From assembly GCA_022828595.1 (NCBI GenBank), contig JAKGHH010000004.1, positions 23,630,372 through 23,694,371 of the forward strand: a DNA stretch of 64,000 nucleotides, written 5' to 3'. This document shows, piece by piece, positions 11,779-25,200 of this stretch; position 1 is the stretch's first letter, and each line of letters starts with the position of its first letter. The stretch comes from Nelumbo lutea. Lineage: Eukaryota; Streptophyta; Magnoliopsida; Proteales; Nelumbonaceae. Below the pieces are notes generated by a model that was not told where the DNA came from, ran no database searches, and worked only from the letters and a program-made list of their open reading frames with translations. Made by a program: the position numbers and the translations under genes.

Positions 11779-12990
11779 TTAGTTGATCACTCAGCATCCC
11801 TAACAAGGGTTGAAGCCTATGAAAAAGGACAGGTTCCATAGAGTGAGACTGAGTGCTAATGGGCCATCAGGCCCACCACTAATCCTCTAAACCGCAAACT
11901 GGGTCGTCCATATGACACCATGCCTATATGGGCCCCTACCTTCTTAAGAATGCTGTTTTGCCCAATTAATTATTTTAAACCATCTTATCTTATCGTTTTA
12001 AAAGGATTCCAGTACTTTATTTTATTGGATAGTCCAATCAGGTTCAATAACCATCCATCCATCCCAAATCTCCGAAACGGAGAAAGGGTAGATCTGAATC
12101 ATCTGATGAGGAGGATTCCGGGTCCGGGTCAGTACATGCCAAAGTGCGCAGAAAAACCCGATCCATTGTAAGAAGGTTCAAGCTGTTGAAGCGGGGCCCA
12201 CAAGCTGAGGTGGGTTTGGGTGTTTTAACTGGCTACATCGACTAGGTGCCCGGATCTGCTCCTCACCGTCCAACAGGCCCCTCAGATTCTTCCAATCACG
12301 AGGCATATGTTGGACGGCTTAGATATTCTCAAATGACATTCCTCAGACCTTAATATATTTGAACTTGACCGGAGGATTACATGATTGGGATGGATAAAAC
12401 AGGACCAATATGGGAGCGCCGCACATGCACGATGGACATGCCACGTGGTGATTACATGCTCCTCCCACCTGGAGATCAATGTAGGGAATCTACAGCCATC
12501 TGATAGGTCAATTATGGTATAATGTTAGAGACACGTGTACGGTGGTTCTCACTATTCTCACAGCTGACAGCAAAATGCGTTTACGTTGTCGTACACGTGA
12601 ATTTTATCCCTAAATGGGCTTCCAAAGCTTCTTCTTTTGCATAGAAAAATCGAGTTTAAGCAAAAGGAATAATATTATCTAAATCCAAAACCTTAATTTA
12701 TATTAATTAATTAGTAATTTATAATAATATACAAAACGACAGAAGGCTGCATTGTGGGGCTTACACTTTGAACTGACCTTAATAACCCCACTATTTTTAC
12801 ACAAAGACATGTTCTGTCTACAAAGATAGACTGTCTTTCTAGCTAAAGATGCAGTACATAGCTACCTTACCTATTATCTCATTATCTGTAGGTAATTAAG
12901 TAGAAGAATATCAGGGAGGGCGCACAAAGGAGTAAACAAAGCGTTTTGCTTTGGCGTGAAAACGAAGGCATAAAGGACGAGATTGGGTTT
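11779..12990 (+). promoter_or_regulatory. Upstream region of the TMEM185-like gene
   Basis: No gene is seen. The stretch just upstream of the 13-kb gene contains two CACGTG hexamers (G-box/ABRE core) at 12532-12537 and 12594-12599, about 62 bases apart. bZIP or bHLH factors are known to bind this core; function here is inference. A 'ggatctgctcctcac' word at about 12250 matches the ends of the MITE family at 37910 and 52744. No clear TATA box was pinned down. Confidence 0.35.
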
Positions 12991-13012
12991 TAGCTCTTCA
13001 AGGGTCTCTTCA

Positions 13013-13060
13013 ATGGCGCCCACTGAATGTCTGAAATCTCTTCCTTCGACCTGGTTTTAA
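13013..13060 (+). CDS. Upstream open reading frame (15 codons) in the leader
   Basis: A 15-codon frame (MAPTECLKSLPSTWF, then TAA) begins at the first ATG I find in the presumed 5' leader of the TMEM185-like gene and ends 180 bases before its start codon. If the transcript starts near 12950-13000, ribosomes would meet this ATG first, so it could lower translation of the main frame. The ATG has G at +4 and a pyrimidine at -3, a middling context. It rests on the assumed transcription start. Confidence 0.3.
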   Translation: MAPTECLKSLPSTWF

Positions 13061-13240
13061 GATTCTGGAGATCTTCTGACTGCTGTTACTCTCTTCGGAA
13101 GCTCTGTTTCGTTTTAAATCTGAGCTGAGTTGACTCGGTAGAGAGTGCGAAAAGGGGGACGTTGTCTGCGTTTTTCTTTCTTTTTTCGTTTTTTTTTTTC
13201 GACCGTGTTTTTGTAAGGGGTTATGATTCGAAGAAAAGTG

Positions 13241-16200
13241 ATGAGTTGGAGGAGAGTCGCAAAATCTTTTCAGGCTTTCGCGGCCCATGGATTACTCTTT
13301 ACTTTTACGATACTGCTCGTGCTCAAGCTCGATCATGTCGTCCATTGCTCATGGTGGTCAGTGATTCGTCAAACTTCTTCTTGGCTATGTGAAAAAAAAA
13401 GTTTGATCTTGTTATTTTTTGTTTTTTTTTTTCCATTTTTGGAATTGTTTTGTGCTGTATGGTTTAATTATGGTCGAAATTTGTAGAGATTCATGAAATT
13501 ATTGGTCCTGGTTACTATTTAATTGACTGCTTAATAAAAATGTTTTCTTAGTAAATTTATACTGAGTCATTGTTTTTCTGATTTCTATTTGCAGTCTAAA
13601 ACTTCTTGGTTCTATGTTCTGATCGTTGTTATATCTTTTTTATTTGAAGTTTAGGGTATTTGTGTCCTGTTTGAATTAAACCCCCTTTTGTAGAAGTTTT
13701 AGTGCATTGCATGTGCTGTTTGGTGAAATGTTTCTGTGAGTAGTTATAGTAGTAAAAAACTAGTACAATTTTGTGTTCTTCGATGTATGTCCGATGCAGC
13801 TATGACCTGTGAGAAATTGACTAAATAATGTTAATTTTAACTGTCTGATATGTCTTTTATTTAAATATGTTCCTATGGTTTTCTTCGGGGTGAAAATCCC
13901 ATGATCTAATTGGCAATACATTTTGTTTAATGTTTCTAGGCAAATGTCAATGTGGCCTTTGAGGAATTTCACGCATGAATTGGTTCATGAATTATCAATA
14001 TCTTCTTTTAGGGGACTCTTATAAAATTGTATGTTATTTCTTTATTTATCTTTTCAGTATATCCTAGCTATCAGATAGACTTTTGGTTAACGTTGTCTTT
14101 GTATGGTAGGCAGGAAACCCATTGATGTTATTTGTTCTGAACAGTAATGCTAGGAATGTTGATCTTTTTCTTTTGTTATCAATGCCTGCTAAGAGTATTC
14201 CAGTCTGGGTTTTGGTTTCTCTTTCTTGGAGGTTGTTCTTGCATAGTCTTGTACGTGATGGTCTTCAATTTAATAATTAATGAAAAAGACTCCCATTTTA
14301 ACGTAAATAACAGAAAATGGGATACGCCTTTCTCCCCCCTCCTCTTCTCAAAGAGAAAGAACCTCTGTTTCTCTTGTGAAGGTGTTGATGGGTACTATTG
14401 AGTGTGTTTTCTATCTCAAATTTTCAAATGATTCAATTGTAATTATGTTTCTTTTTACCAGGGATTTATGCTTTATCTGGAAAGAAGAAAATGATTTATT
14501 TTTACACTTGGAAGCTTATGATGGAATAGACTCCAGCGATGTTGATTTCATAAATATGAGACAAGCTTGAGGTTTAGGCCTCAAGTGTGCTTTTTGAGGG
14601 ACATAACCTTCTTCATATTTAAATTTATAGCAAACAAGAGGATGTGGTGGGATCACAAGGACATGTTGTCTGTGTAAGCTTGTATTTTGCAGCAAAACTA
14701 TTCTTTGTCAATGGAAAAAAGAGCTAACCTGGGAAACTAATGGGGCAGTTACATTTTAATAGGGGTGCAAGCCAGGCGGGTTGGGCTGTGTGTATGGTCA
14801 ACCCAGGCCCAACCCTCAATTTTGGGCTTAAGGCCCAAGCCAAGACTGAGCCTGAGGTTAAGCCCCTTCCCAACCTGAGCCCAGCCTGCACTGTAATTTG
14901 ACGCACTCAGGTTGGGCTCGGGTTGGTCAATGAACCCGCTATAAAATTGTATATGTATATATGCTTTTATGTAAATATGTATACATATATGTATGTTTAT
15001 ATGTAAATATGTATGCAACTATGTATGTATATAGGTAAATATGTATACAAATGTATATACGTACAAATATATATGTATGAATGTGTATAGTTGGGCTGGA
15101 CTCGAGCTGGGTTTGAGCTACCTAAGGGCTAGGCCCAGCCCGGTCCGAAAAATAAAAAGCCCGACTTCTTGAGCCTGAGCCCATCCCGAGGACTGAAAAC
15201 CCAAGCCCAGACTGTAAAATTTTGGGCTGACCGCCCAAGTTGCACCCCTACTTTTTTTTTTTTTTGATAAATGAAGAATTTATTAGGGAAAGAAAATAGA
15301 AGCAACTTTTACAGGAGATACTTGGAGAGGCACGAGGTGCGACCTCTCCAACCCTACAAACACTTAAAAAAGATTACAATTGAACCCAATACAAATGTTC
15401 CCTTGTTGCCCCTTGCTTGGCTAAACAGTCAGCCATAGCATTAGCAGATCTCCTTACCCTATTCTAACATACAAGTTTCTCGTCAAACATTTGAATCTTT
15501 TAAGTTCATTTCTGAAGCACCAAGCTACAGTCTCTGGATTCTGTAACCACCCCACGACCACCTTAGAATCACCTTCTATTAGTATCTGCTCCACTCCTAT
15601 CTGTACAGCAAACTGTACCCCTTGTAGTGCAGTCCCCTCACCTAAAGGACCTGAAAAAAGAAGAGCCACAGAACCACTTCCATTCCTTATAACCCCTCCC
15701 ATCCCAGAAGGGCGGCCTGGGTTGCCCAAGCTACTCCCATCAAAATTTAATTTCAGGAAGCCTTCAGGTGAAGGTACTCATCTCATGGGCAACTTTGTCT
15801 TCAATGAAGAATTGCTTGCCACTTCTGCCCAATGCCTCCACATGTCATTAAAAGAAAACTGCTGAAATAACTCCGAAGATTTTAGCCACACTATAGCCGT
15901 ATACAGGATACAGTCCTTCAAATCTTGTTGGCTTCGCACCTTCTCTTGGAATATTCGGGCATTCCTTTCTTCCCACACTGTCCAAAGCAGTGCTGCTCTT
16001 GCAACCCTCCACATAATTCTTCCTCTTTGATGGCACAAAGCAAAGGTAGAAGGGCCAAAAAGTAAGCTTACATCTGCTGGTCTATTCCACCTGCATCCAA
16101 AAATCAAGAAGAGCCAATCCTTTCTTCAAATCTTGTTGGCTTCGCACATTCTCTTGGAATTTTCGGGCATTCCTTTCTTCCCACACTGTCCAAAGCAGTG

Positions 16201-19200
16201 CTGCTCTTGCAACCCTCCACATTATTCTTCCTCTTTGATGGCACAAAGCAAAGGTAGAAGGGCCAAAAAGTAAGCCTACATCTGCTGGTCTATTCCACCT
16301 GCATCCAAAAATCAAGAAGAGCCAATCCCACAAATCTGCTGTAACAGTACAGGAAATTAGCAAGTTTCTTGCTAATGTAGATTAGCACCAAACCTTTCCC
16401 ATAAAAACACTTCCCAACAGAAAGCCAAGACCTTAGGGGGAACAGGTTTGCACCAAACCTCCTTAAAAGGGAAAGGAGGAGCAGACAAAGAACGACAAAG
16501 GGCTTTGTCCAAGACTTGAATAGATTATCACCAAGTTTCTTGCTAATGTTTCAATCCCAAGAGAATGAATAGATGAAATTTATCTTAATCTGTCCAAGAC
16601 TTGAAGTAGATGACTAAGGTATAGAAGAGGGGGCTGAAATGACTTTTTGTTGTGTGGTCCCACTCTTAGAAGCCGAGCCTCTGCTGTATTCTTGTTTATC
16701 TTTGAAGGCTTCATTTACTTCATCAATATTGATTGATGAATTTTGTGAGGGAAGACTAACTGTTTTGCAAACTATGATACCCAGATACCTGTATATGTAA
16801 CATGCCTAGCGTACTAGTGTTATATTCAATACTTATTGGAAATGATTCTGGATACTGCATGGATACTTCTTGATGTACTCTATAGCATTAATGCTTTTAA
16901 AATATGTAGATTGGTATGCTTTAACAAATTATATTATAAAATATCTGCACATGTTAGTAATTAAATTTAGCAAGACATAAGTCTTGAGAAATGTAGTTGG
17001 GTTGGTCTCTATAAGAGGGTAAGGAAGACGAATAAAACTATCAAGAGAAGTAAAGAGATTCATGCTACAGCATTTGAGGATTTGGAGTAATCTGGTAATT
17101 TTGTTATGCAGATGTAGTTGGGGTTTTGATTGTTTGGGTATAAAACCTTTATTAGTATGGGTTGTTGGGTTTTCCTAGATGAGAGGGAGTTTAGATGTTC
17201 TCTTATCTGTATCTGTGTCTGGAATTCCTTGATAGGGGTTTTCCTAGATGATGTCTGGTGGGATGAGAGGGTGTTCAGATGTTCTCCTACCTGTATCTGT
17301 GTCTGGAATTTTAGGAAATGGAGAGTTGAATTCCATTTCCGGATTTCCCATATCCGTGCTTGTGTCCTATCTTTGTATCTGGGCATCATAGTTTGCAAGC
17401 CTAATCAAGATCTGCAATTTCATTTTCTGTACTTCCTGATATTCAGGGTTTCAGACATGGGGTTTAGGGTAGTTAAGGGGTGATAGTCATAGAGTTAGTG
17501 TTTCATTTGTCCAACCCTCCAAGGTACCATTCAGTGTAGTTCAGTGAATACCTTTTAAAGACCTACCTGGCTACCTGCATTGTTGATTGTATTCAAAATT
17601 TGAATTTATTGCACCATTACTCCAGCCAGCATTACCATTTTCATGTATCTAAAAGATCCAAATAATCATTACTTTTCGATTCTTTTTTTTTTCAACCACA
17701 TGGATGCCCTTGACATGTCTTGTTTTAATAATATTTTTTTTTATCAATAACAGAACAAGTTTATTAACAATTTGACAACTGATACAAGAGAAGAGCAGAG
17801 GGATAAACCATCTTAACCCTCCTCAACAAGAAGTACAAACTTACAATAAAGCCCAAAACAAGTTACCCCTTTCCACCCCTTGTTTAGAAAGTACATCGGC
17901 AAAGGAGTTAGCATTCTTTGTTGTTCAAAGTTTACTTTTATTTGAAAATTTAAAAGGAAAATATCACTCCAATCAACCACACTATGTGGCCTCATTTTGA
18001 GACAGGATCTGGCACTGCAATCTGTCCCATTGAATTATGGTGAACTACCAAAAATGAGTACCCCATCACTGTCAGTTTGGTGCCCTTGAATTGTTCTGGT
18101 ACCACCTCTTGTTAACACAGTCCCACATTCAATCTTGGTTTCTCATGCTTCCCTTTCAACCCCAGAATGATAAGTCATAGGTGGCTGGAATATTAAAAAG
18201 TATTTTAGAATGTTTGCAATTTAGTACAGTACACTTCCTTTACTTAGTGATAGGTGGTGATGGCTTCTGTTCTAGGATAGGGTCACATTTCATTTGCATG
18301 CCTTCTTTGATAACAAGTAAGCCTTTTCTCTTTACAACTGTTTCAGCTCCAACAAGTTTGATATCATGATTATTACAGAGTTGGTTAAAAAAACTATAAA
18401 CCAGGCTTGGCTTTTAAGATCCATTTTGGTGTTCTCCAGTCCATTCCAATATGAAAGAAGTAACTTGTTAAACATTCTATTTTCTATTTTCTTTTTTTAA
18501 ATATAACTTGTTGTACATAGCTCTTTGACATAAAGTTAATTGTGAACACTCCGGTGAATGCATGAGGTACCAAATAAATGTCTTTTTGCACAGAATGACA
18601 TATTAACTAGTGACAAAATTCTTGAAGTCCAGGATTTACAAGCTGTTTAGTGAATAGCATTTGCAGATATTTAGGGCCATGCTACACCCTAGGTATTTTA
18701 GTAAATCGTCCTTTATAACCTAAAAAACAAAAAACTTGACATGGAATTTATTATGGGATGCTCTTGATGATTTTCTTTACATGGGGGCTTGTATAGTTGT
18801 ATTTGTCTCTTTACCTTCTTATTAACATCTACTTTATACTGTTAATATCAAAAAATAATTAAGAATAGTTTTTTCCTATGAACTGTCCATTGTGGTGAGC
18901 AAAACGAATTTGAAGGATCATATTTGGAGATTATTCTGTCATTTGTGTTGCTCATTTTAGGAGATAATAATACGTTTGCACTGTGTCAATGGCTTCTTTG
19001 TCATCCACATGACAGCAATCCCTTGAGAGACATCCTTCTCTCTCTCTCTCTCTCTCCCCCCCCCTCCCCCAACTGCCCTTTTGAGGTACCTATTAGATGT
19101 GTTAACTATTTTAATTATATACATACATACATACATACACACACACACCCACGTATATATTCAAAACTGTGACAGTTAAAAGATTCAAACACCAGAATAA

Positions 19201-22200
19201 CTGCAGAACTGTGACAGTTTCAATGGTTTTTGATAGATCGAGGGGAGGCCTATTTGGGGTCAGAAATAAGAAAAGAGTAAAGAAGACAAGAAGGGCCTTG
19301 AAGAGCAAAAAAGAGGTTACTCTTTCAATAAAGGAAGGTCTGAAATGGAGTCCTAATACTAGTCTCGGGAAAGGGATTCTGTCGGGGTGGTATTTAGGCT
19401 GGGGTTTGGATGATGGGAGGAAAGGATAAGTTAGGGGCTTCGGTTGCATATCTTTGGGGTTCAGGTGGTGGGTGGTTTTGAGGGTTTATTTGGTTTTGGC
19501 TTATGGGGTGGTTAGGTTGATTTATGGGACCATGTGAAGGTGTGCTCCCACCCCTCTTTCTCTCTGAGAAATTAGATAGCCTTAGAGGAGCAATTTTGGC
19601 ATTTTTTTGTCTTTTTGACAACTGGCCTACACATTTTCTCTTGAGTTTTTCTGTGGTGGGGTTGGGGTGTAAACAATCTCCAGCAATTGCAATTGGTTAT
19701 AAAAAGGAGAACATTCTTTAATTACATAGATATTAAATTGGTTGGCATGCATAAGATTATCTGTTGAAATACTTGTAATAAGTAAATACAATCCCAAGCG
19801 AATCTCTAGATTAGTTATTAGCTTGCCAACTGATCCAGCAATGCCATGGAGAATATGCACAAGCACAAAAAACCCATTTTTTTGAACAGTACCAATTGAC
19901 ATGCTTATATACAAATCTATGATGTTATTTATTGGGATTGATGCTTGGTTATTGAAAACTTCCTCGTGGTAGGTATGTTCCAGAAAGTAATAAAAAACAT
20001 AATTTCATCTTTTCTTGTGAGTCTTTCTAGCTGCCACTTTGCTGTGCAAGTTGCTTGTATTTTAATATGTTGATAAATGGTGATGTTACAATGCTGGAGC
20101 TGGGCATGATGACCAATTTCATGCAAAAGCATAAAGCATTTTTTTCCCTATTTTTCTCATGTTTGCATTTGACTCTTGGGTGGTTACTAGTTTCAGATTT
20201 TACCATGCAGGTTCATTTTTGCCCCACTTTGGCTATTTCATGCAGTTGTTGCACGAGGCAGATTCTCTTTACCTGCTCCCTCGTTACCTCATGATCGCCA
20301 TGTATGAATTAATGGACCCATGTAACTTCTTAGAACAAATTTTGTTTTAAGTCAATGAATTTTAATATTCACGTGTAATAAGACTTTCCCCCTCCTCTCT
20401 ATGGTACTGTATGATGACAGTGGATTATATGTATTTCTTTTTCTTGGACAGTGGGCACCCTGTCATTCCATTGTTGCGACACCGTTGCTCGTTGCATTTG
20501 AGCTGCTCCTTTGTTTATATCTCGAGAGCATCTATGGTACAGATGCAACAACCTAATAACACAGTTGAGGATTGTGCATTATTGGATATTTTGGAGGGTT
20601 GACAATCACTTAATCTTCATGTTTGATGTTTTATTTCTAAATTCCATGTGCATGGGCAACACCCTTGACAGAAAAAAATGGTAGCTGAATTTTGACCTTG
20701 TGGTTCCATTTGTTTGCAATGGAAATTTCTTTTCTGGTGTAAATGCACGAGAGTGCAAACTTTGTTTCATTTTTTATTCAAATTATACTTTTTTTTTTGG
20801 GAGAGTAATGTGAAGAAAAGTGCTGTGTTACCCACTTTATATAGGAAAGAATGAAGGTGGGAGGAAGGTGATGCAAAAATTGCACCAGTTTGTAGGATGC
20901 AAATTTGCACTGCCAGTGAGTTCAGATAAGGTAGAAATGCAAATTTTAATCCAGGTAGGAGTGCAAGTCCTTGCTACAAACAATGCCTGTAAATCTAAAC
21001 CAAGTTCAAGTATTGCACTCAGTTTGGATTTGCACTGAAAACAAATGGAGTCCATGGGGCTTAGGTAGATGCTAATAATTTCATGCTATTGTTATTTCAT
21101 CTTAAGCTCTGTACATCACTGATAAAAGTGTTATGCAGCTTTATAACTCATTCTTCATGTGAAGGATGTCATTAGTTTATTTTTCATTGGCTCAAGTCTT
21201 CTTGTCACCTTATTAATATAATAATTATATTTTCTATTTTTTCTTGTGCAGTTCATGGTTTTGCAGCTGTAAACTTAAAGATTGTCTTTCTTCCATTGTT
21301 GGCATTTGAAGTAATCATTCTTATTGACAATTTCAGGTATTTCATCAATTTCACCAAGTAAGTGGTCATATTTGTATTTCCCCTTCTGGCCAATGATATT
21401 AACATTAGGTAACAAAAGAAAAGATACACCAAGTGCAAAAGCAATAAATTGAAGTATAGGCTTTACAAAGATTGTACATCATAAAAGCCATAAAGCCAAT
21501 TTCTCATGATATGTACTTGGCTAGGCATTTACAACATTGTCTATATAGTTCCTATTTTATTGATAAAAGTATAACAAGATGTCGAATTTCTAGTTATAGA
21601 ACTTGTACCACTGCTTCTTCAATTTCTGAAGTAAATTTTCTTCAGTTTTGATGCCATGCTAGTGATCAGTGTTTTCATTTCCTATTCAGGATGTGTAGGG
21701 CTTTAATGCCTGGAGATGAAGAAAGCATGAGTGATGAAGCGATATGGGAAACACTTCCTGTAAGTTCTTTTTGGTTGGTTAATTGTCTTGACTTCTTCCA
21801 AGCGTATTACAAGGCATCCTTTCTTATCTACTGTAATACTGCCAAGTTATTGATTCTTTTAGCATTTGTCTATTGGTAACAAATCACAAGTGTTCATTTG
21901 ATGAGGTGAGAAAGGAAAAGATGAATATACACCCTTAATACTCAAAGCAATGGGCCAAGGGGCTGTCATGTCATAAGAACAACCACAAAAACTTTGAGAG
22001 CAAATTTGTCAGAGATATATAGGGAGAATAAATTGCTATACTAATAAAAATTGGTGTTTAGTGTATTATTTTTTAGATGGAAAAGAATTCTTGAAGTGAA
22101 TTAACAATAATACTATTGAAGTGGATGGACAAGCTGTTATTGAGATATCAGGACAGAACTAATTGCTTGACACTGCCTGCTGTTTATATATATATATATA

Positions 22201-25200
22201 TAATTAAATAGGAAAATTCCCATTTCTTTGCAATTTAAATGGGTAAGAAGGTCAACAAATGGAATGGCTGACACTTTAGCTAAGCAAGGAGTTAGTAGGG
22301 AGGCTTTGTTTTGGGCCTGTCTGTAAGGTTTTTGTTCTGATTTTCCATCCATCCTGTGGGTGGTAAATTTGTAAGTTTATTTAAAATCATCAATGAAAGT
22401 TACTGTTTCCTATCCAAGAAAAATCCCATTTCTTTTAGTTTTTGAGAAATGTGCTTTGTGCAATTTTTTTTTTTCATTCCTTTCCTTTACTTTTCTTTTT
22501 CTGGGAGCAAGGTTACAGTTTGTTATTATGTGTCAGAAAGGTGGATGTACAGGATACACTTTTTTTTGGATTAGCAACTGATACAGGATGCACAATATTA
22601 TGGACTATGACATAGAACCCACCCTTTCTGTACAGAAGAGACTTTTTTATTCTTGATTTAGCTAGGACACCAGCTACTGACTTTAGCCCAGTAGGAATAC
22701 ATCTGAACAGAAAAGGTCTTGTTGTTGAGATTTCTATGGCATAATTTAGTAGGTGATCCAGAATCCACAGCTCACTGACCACCCCCTGAGTCCAACTTAT
22801 TGCATTAGCTGAGTTCGCTAATTGCTTTCAGTGGCAACAAAACCTAACTGGAGCTGTTTGATGATGCTTGCACCCATAGAGATAGAGGTGCTGCATCGCC
22901 TATCTACTACTGTAAGGTTCACAGGTTATGCACTTTTGCCCTCAGATTGACCATAAACAAAATGAAAAGGGAAGGGCAGAAAGCTAAAGGAATTGATGAA
23001 AGTGTCTTCAGAGTGAGATTATGAAGAGAAAGATGAATACAATAGACTTGTATTTTAATAAATAGTCTTACCTGAGATTGGAGATTAGTGTTTGGAGTAC
23101 ATGCACATTGTAAATTTAAAATTCAAGTTCAGATTGAATTCCATATGTAGGTGTAATCATTTCTAGGCAGGCCCGGAAGCCCTGCCCAGCCTGGCCTGCA
23201 ATATATTTATGTTATATGTTATTTATATAAAAATGTGTGTTATGTTATAATTATAAATATTTATAATATGACACATCATATGTTATTTAGTATTTTATAT
23301 TATATAAGGTATAATACATATTTTATGCACATATTATATGTCATAAAATATGCAATATTATATAAACATTTGATATTTTGTTTTTAATGTTGTAGGGCCG
23401 GAAGCCTGGTCTTGCCCATGATCATCCCTATGACCATTACATATTTACATTTCTTTTACCGTATTAATGTTTATATGAGTAGAAGAAAGGGATTTCTTAT
23501 CAATAAGGGGAAAATACAAGCTGTATGTACATGTAAAAGGATTGTAATAAAAGAAAAAATTTTCAATTTGAGTGCATGCATTTTTAGTTTAATAATAAAA
23601 CATTATCCTATTTTTCGAAAAAGCAAACATTATCCTATTCATTTGCTAGAATTCTATTAATGTGGACAGGCATGTTATGCCTGTTATTGCAATTGAACAC
23701 CACTTAGATCCTTACAGTTTGAAATATGCCTGTGCTTATATATAAATATGTTGTAATGCTTTCACTTACTAAAACAATTTAAAGTGAATCAGCACAAGGT
23801 ATTAGAATGATCTAATTATCATATATACTTATGTTTATCTCATTCTACAATGTTTATCATGAATATATTTTAGCTTCTGAAATGCATTGCTTGTTAGAAG
23901 TATTTTCTGGGTCTGTTTTTATTTTGGGTTTATGGGTATTGTCAACTGATTCTAAATTATCAATTATTTCTTCTTACTTTTAGCACTTCTGGGTTGCAAT
24001 ATCAATGGTTTTCTTTGTTGCTGCTACAACCTTCACCCTCCTAAAGCTATCTGGTAAATTTCCTGCCTTCCTAAACTGTATCTTGCATTCATTTTGATGG
24101 GAATTATTTTTTATTTTCATTATTATATTTTATTTACTTCTTAAGACCTTTAACCTTATAGGCTTCTGTTTTTCTTATAGACTTATTAATCTACATTTGT
24201 GGCCTGGATATGTACTTATAGACTTCTCTTTTACTTTTTCTTTTTCTTTTTTTTTTATTCCCACAATAGCAGCCATCGATGGTTAGGTCACTGCTTTTTT
24301 ATATCCAGGTCTGTGGTGCAAAACCCCAGACTTGTAGACTTACTTACCTTTTGTGCAATATCAGTTTTCTGTAGCTAGACAAATACAATTTTGACCAGGT
24401 CTATGATAGAAAACCCTTCTTTATTTTTCCTTTTTTACTTTGATGGCTAAAGAACAATTGTTTTGTTAGAGAGGCCAAGAAGAGGAATTCTTCCAAACTT
24501 TACTTGGCTAGCTGGCATTTTTACTCTAGATTCGTTATTTCCTTTCTTTCTTTTGGATTTACTTTGTCAACTTGGGATTATGTCATGGTTTATGTGAAAG
24601 AAAAATGGCTATTGTTTGGAAGATCTTCATAAAAAAAGATTATAATTCAATACCAGGAAATAGAATCCTTAATATTATGTAAATTTTAGGAATATTACTG
24701 TTCATAAAAAAAGGAATATTACCAACTTGTGGTTTGGTGTTGACTCCAAAGTTTGAAGGTGAAATCCATCTCTAGGTGCTGAATCCTAGAGAAGCCTAAT
24801 GGTACTGATTCCATTAGGCTCTTATTTGTCCCTACAACATGTATTTTGTTGATGTTCTACTTTTCTTTAACTTAGCTGTTTTATTTTCCTCCAAATGGTC
24901 TCAATTTCAATTTTAGTGGACAATTTTAATAGATGATTTATTTGCAGATTCCACAGAATGATACTATATTCCTTTCAAGTGTTAAATCTAAGCCCTTGCA
25001 AGAGAAAATATACTTTTCTAGTTGCACAATCTATAATGAGAAAGATTGCATCTAGCAGTCAATCTAAATTTTGCTAGATACTCTGGGTAACTTTCATCCT
25101 TTAGGGATTGGTGGAGCTTTCAGGGCAAGCAGATGATAATACCATTCTTCTTTATTCAGGTTCTGTAGGATCAGATGACTATAATTTTTCACCGATTGGT

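Noticed and set aside
15491..15865. 124-codon + strand frame
   Set aside because: Shadow of the - strand LINE RNase H; the antisense translation matches the RNase H family.
17060..17398. 112-codon - strand frame in intron 1
   Set aside because: Arises over an 84-bp-period duplication; no motif.
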